DNA of 64,000 nt from Collinsella sp. BA40 (GTDB lineage: Bacteria; Actinomycetota; Coriobacteriia; Coriobacteriales; Coriobacteriaceae). The notes beneath the pieces are model-generated. The model was not told the origin of the DNA, did no database searches, and was given only the letters and a program-made list of their open reading frames with translations. Location of the stretch: positions 1-64,000 of the forward strand of contig NZ_VOWY01000007.1 of the NCBI RefSeq assembly GCF_008014645.1, given 5' to 3'. The translations under genes were made by a program, and so were the position numbers. Below, in pieces: positions 62,801-64,000 of the stretch (position 1 is its first letter; each line of letters opens with the position of its first letter).

Positions 62801-63150
62801 TCATGATCGGCATCATCACCTACATCAGTGTTCTCGAGCGCAAGAAGGAGATCGGCATCCTGCGCGCGATGGGCGCGTCCAAGCGAAACGTTGCCAACGT
62901 CTTCAACGCCGAGACCTTCATCGAGGGGCTCATCGCCGGCGTGCTGGCCATCGCCGTGGTGGTCCTCGCCTCGTTCCCGATCAACGCCTGGGCGCTCGCC
63001 GAGTACCAGGTCGAGGGCGTGATGCGCCTGCCTGTCGAGTCCGCGCTCGCGCTGATCTTGGTATCCGTCGCGCTCACGGTGGTCGCGGGCCTCATCCCGA
63101 GTCGCTCCGCTGCCCGCCGCGATCCCGTCGAGGCCCTGCGCAGCGAGTAG
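59818..63150 (+). CDS. MacB-like ABC transporter, fused ATPase-permease with a giant loop
   Basis: A 1110-residue protein. Residues about 1-225 are a LolD/MacB-type ATPase ([34 protein letters not shown]). A first membrane span (about 272-295) is followed by an extracytoplasmic region of some 660 residues, then three spans of the FtsX/MacB permease (about 965-1105; [20 protein letters not shown]). The loop is far longer than in MacB (about 200-250) and includes Gly/Ala-rich parts and a short run of pentapeptide-like units near residues 675-700. Relatives in Gram-positives export or resist peptides, or move lipoproteins. The start at 59818 has only a weak ribosome site. Confidence 0.88.
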   Translation: MIEIRDITKTYTTGDLVQRALDGVSVTFRENEFVAVLGPSGSGKTTFLNILGGFDHADSGDIVVNGVSTRDYGDAEWDTYRNHRVGFIFQSYNLIPHQTVLANVELALTLAGVDRAERTRRATAALERVGLGAHVNKRPSQLSGGQMQRVAIARALVNDPEIVLADEPTGALDTETGIQVMDLLAEVARERLVIMVTHNPQLAEDYATRIVRIQDGRIVGDTDPVAPAELEAARAASAENPDEGPAKRSSMGLLTALSLSFNNLMTKKGRTIMTAFAGSIGIMGIAAILALSNGVNGYIAKVEQDTLSSYPLTIARQSYDLTSMMTGDAGADGDSDASGPEPSDGDAKGRSGADGKVDPGKPIPVFTMLSDMFASVKSNDMASFKTFLDEDARELDGEVSAIQYDYGITPLVYRADAADGPVRLSPNALTTAMTGGASSGAMAGTMMTGASAFTEMIDNPKLLDEQYDVVAGRWAKAADECVLVLSARGKISDFTLYSIGALDPGELTRMVEGTMGGAGAVDVPPVKEGFTYDDALGTSFKVLAACDSYRKNPETGGWTNMSDDAAFMAKQVANGLDLKVVGVVKPSPTAKSAALSQGIAYTHGLTDELMARAANSEIVKQQLADPAVDVFTGKPFATLQEEAKRGVDLASLFTVDEVGLRRAFKVDASKLGAGLDLSGFDFAGVDLGGIDIDVSGALDSVDLSEVLAGAPMPNLEGILGDLENDPVLDKAQLEQVSKLSGEFVQRFITAWLPAHGEGLRPGAPDFGEKLVGQFLAYAKSDAPEGGAGLLEQVEAVAGKPVADRLDKIVRAYVQDDLAPYMTTALKGVADQVSRQLADAIGSQLQAGLGRAMAAMAPQLGQRLAASLQGAFSVDGAAFASAIHFNMDAEDLASLMASYANAGKLTYENNLATLGYADAADPQAVSIYPVDFQAKDSILGAIDRYNDEMRAAGKDDRVIVYTDYMGVLMGSVTSIVNMISLVLIAFVSISLVVSSIMIGIITYISVLERKKEIGILRAMGASKRNVANVFNAETFIEGLIAGVLAIAVVVLASFPINAWALAEYQVEGVMRLPVESALALILVSVALTVVAGLIPSRSAARRDPVEALRSE
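61839..61908 (+). other. Pentapeptide-like repeat within the MacB-like loop
   Basis: Successive five-residue units [20 protein letters not shown] occur here, with a further VDLSE unit shortly after. The run is too short for a full beta-helix but is regular and distinct from the surrounding sequence. Confidence 0.5.
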
Positions 63151-63159
63151 CCTCGAATT

Positions 63160-63235
63160 GGGGACAGGCACGTTTCCGAGAGGTAGCCGAACCTCGGAAA
63201 AGTGCCTGCGCTCAGAAAAGTGCCTGTCCCTTTTT
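63160..63235. repeat. Nested palindromic REP-like element acting as terminator
   Basis: GGGACAGGCAC (from 63161) pairs with GTGCCTGTCCC (63220-63230); inside it TTTCCGAG-GGT pairs with ACC-CTCGGAAA, and AAAAGTGCCTG is present twice. TTTTT follows at 63231. The sequence GGGACAGGCAC...GTGCCTGTCCC resembles bacterial REP-type intergenic palindromes. It lies between convergent genes and would also terminate the MacB-like transcript. Confidence 0.65.
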
Positions 63236-63242
63236 CGAGCGC

Positions 63243-63947
63243 CTAGAGGCGCTGCATGCGGTAGCCGACGCCCACATGCGTCTGGATCATCGTGGGATGG
63301 GAGGGGTCGGCTTCTATCTTCTTGCGCAGGGTTCGCATGAACACGCGCAGGCTGGCGACGTCGCTATCCCAGCTCGTCCCCCAGATCTCGTGGGTGATGA
63401 AGGTGTGGGTGAGCACCTTGCCGACGTTGCGCGCCAGGAGCACCAGCAGCTTGTATTCCGTGGGGGTGAGGGCGAGCTCGGTGCCGTTTACGAAAGCGCA
63501 GCCGGACGCGTAGTCGATATGGAGCGGGCCGTTGTCGAAGGTGCTGGCCTCGAGTGCCTCGTGGGCGCCCATGGTCGAGCGCCGCAGGCTCGCGCGCACG
63601 CGCGCCAGGAGCTCCTCGACGGAGAACGGCTTGGTGAGGTAGTCGTCCGCGCCGGCGTCGAGTGCGCCGATCTTGTCGGCGTCCTCGGTGCGCGCCGAGA
63701 TGACGATGACGGGGGCGGTGGACCAGCTGCGCAGCTTCTCCAGCACCTTGACGCCGTCCATATCCGGCAAGCCCAGGTCCAGCAGGACCAGGTCGGGGTT
63801 GCCCGAGGCCGCGGCCATGATGGCGGTGTCTCCGCTATCGGCCGTCTCGACGCGGTAGTCTCGCAGGTCGAGCGCGGTCGTTACAAGGTTTCGTACAGCG
63901 GGGTCGTCTTCTACGACCAGGATGCGCGCGTGGGCGTTCTCACTCAT
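63243..63947 (-). CDS. kdpE: KdpE-type response regulator
   Basis: A 234-residue OmpR-family regulator. The receiver domain (1-120) has the acidic pocket E13-D14-D15, the phosphoacceptor D57 in LLDLGLPDMDG and a conserved lysine in DDYLTKPFS; the C-terminal winged helix binds DNA (ALTPTEYKLLVLLARNVGKVLTH read in parts, VGVGYRM at the end). Similarity is strongest to KdpE, regulator of high-affinity potassium uptake. No kdp transport genes are in the window, so the target is unproven. Its start overlaps the end of a sensor-kinase gene by eight bases. Confidence 0.85.
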   Translation of the reverse strand: MSENAHARILVVEDDPAVRNLVTTALDLRDYRVETADSGDTAIMAAASGNPDLVLLDLGLPDMDGVKVLEKLRSWSTAPVIVISARTEDADKIGALDAGADDYLTKPFSVEELLARVRASLRRSTMGAHEALEASTFDNGPLHIDYASGCAFVNGTELALTPTEYKLLVLLARNVGKVLTHTFITHEIWGTSWDSDVASLRVFMRTLRKKIEADPSHPTMIQTHVGVGYRMQRL

Positions 63948-64000
63948 GGATATCTATCTCCTCGGCGGGCAGGGTGAAGCGGAACAGCGCTCCCTGGGGT
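63940..64000 (-). CDS. Sensor histidine kinase, C-terminal end only (KdpD-like)
   Basis: Twenty codons up to a TGA at 63940-63942 read ...GALFRFTLPAEEIDIHE, matching the last strand of a histidine-kinase ATPase domain (G-x-x-F-x-F-x-L-P). The rest lies beyond the right edge. The stop overlaps the response-regulator start, the usual arrangement for a two-component pair. Confidence 0.75.
   Translation of the reverse strand, partial: PQGALFRFTLPAEEIDIHE

Overview
The window reads as chromosomal housekeeping DNA from a GC-rich, anaerobic, Gram-positive actinobacterium of the class Coriobacteriia, most likely Collinsella or a close relative. This is an inference from gene content and protein style, not from a marker gene. 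Supporting signs are a split biotin-dependent sodium-pump oxaloacetate decarboxylase, ATP-dependent PEP carboxykinase, the QueH-type queuosine pathway, Tat-type lipoprotein signals on binding proteins, a class I BirA, and no respiratory chain genes. I see no rRNA, tRNA, CRISPR array, prophage, transposase or recognisable defence island.

Layout. 0.3-5.1 kb: a superoxide reductase with an eroded first iron centre, a NAD-synthetase-like protein that has lost its catalytic motifs in both domains, and ruvC-ruvA-ruvB; this stretch is visibly less GC-rich than the rest. 5.2-8.1 kb: fhs and folD (one-carbon metabolism) and a cold-shock protein. 8.3-16.5 kb: a C69 dipeptidase, a phasin-like protein paired with a UbiB-family kinase-like protein, and, on the minus strand, a divergent MetRS-like protein, a GNAT acetyltransferase and RlmA. 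15.9-25.7 kb: a zincin-like membrane protein overlapping queH, then queA and later tgt (queuosine), with an XRE membrane regulator, a secreted SLH-type repeat protein, a frameshifted radical-SAM coproporphyrinogen-oxidase-like gene and a coiled-coil membrane-anchored protein in between. 25.9-33.2 kb: AIM24, the Na+-decarboxylase operon (accessory, biotin carrier, beta, gamma-like, alpha), and pckA and birA on the opposite strand. 33.5-38 kb: a bacterial-type PARG, an ATP-grasp protein, YaaA and a frameshifted nuclease-like gene. 38.6-43 kb: M18 aminopeptidase and polA. 43.2-53.6 kb: three HAD hydrolases, an amino-acid ABC transporter followed by a cysteine-desulfidase-family gene, rpsA and a PepV-type dipeptidase. 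53.9-64 kb: pstSCAB, an ABC-F protein, a MacB-like fused ABC transporter with a very large extracytoplasmic loop, and a KdpE/KdpD-type two-component pair cut by the window end.

How they work together. PckA, the decarboxylase complex, its biotin carrier and BirA form a plausible module that turns oxaloacetate/pyruvate flux into a sodium gradient. QueH, QueA and Tgt cover the last steps of queuosine insertion into tRNA. Import of a cystine-like amino acid next to a cysteine desulfidase suggests a cysteine-catabolic unit.

The most interesting leads are the NadE-like pseudoenzyme beside ruvCAB, the MetRS-like protein with altered signature motifs, a three-copy conserved motif in a 700-bp gene desert at 38.2 kb, a terminator-bounded structured interval at 19.3-19.6 kb that contains a 19-codon ORF with a perfect Shine-Dalgarno, two genes broken exactly at simple-sequence tracts, and a possible transcriptional attenuator inside the decarboxylase operon. 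I found no convincing wholly new multi-gene system.
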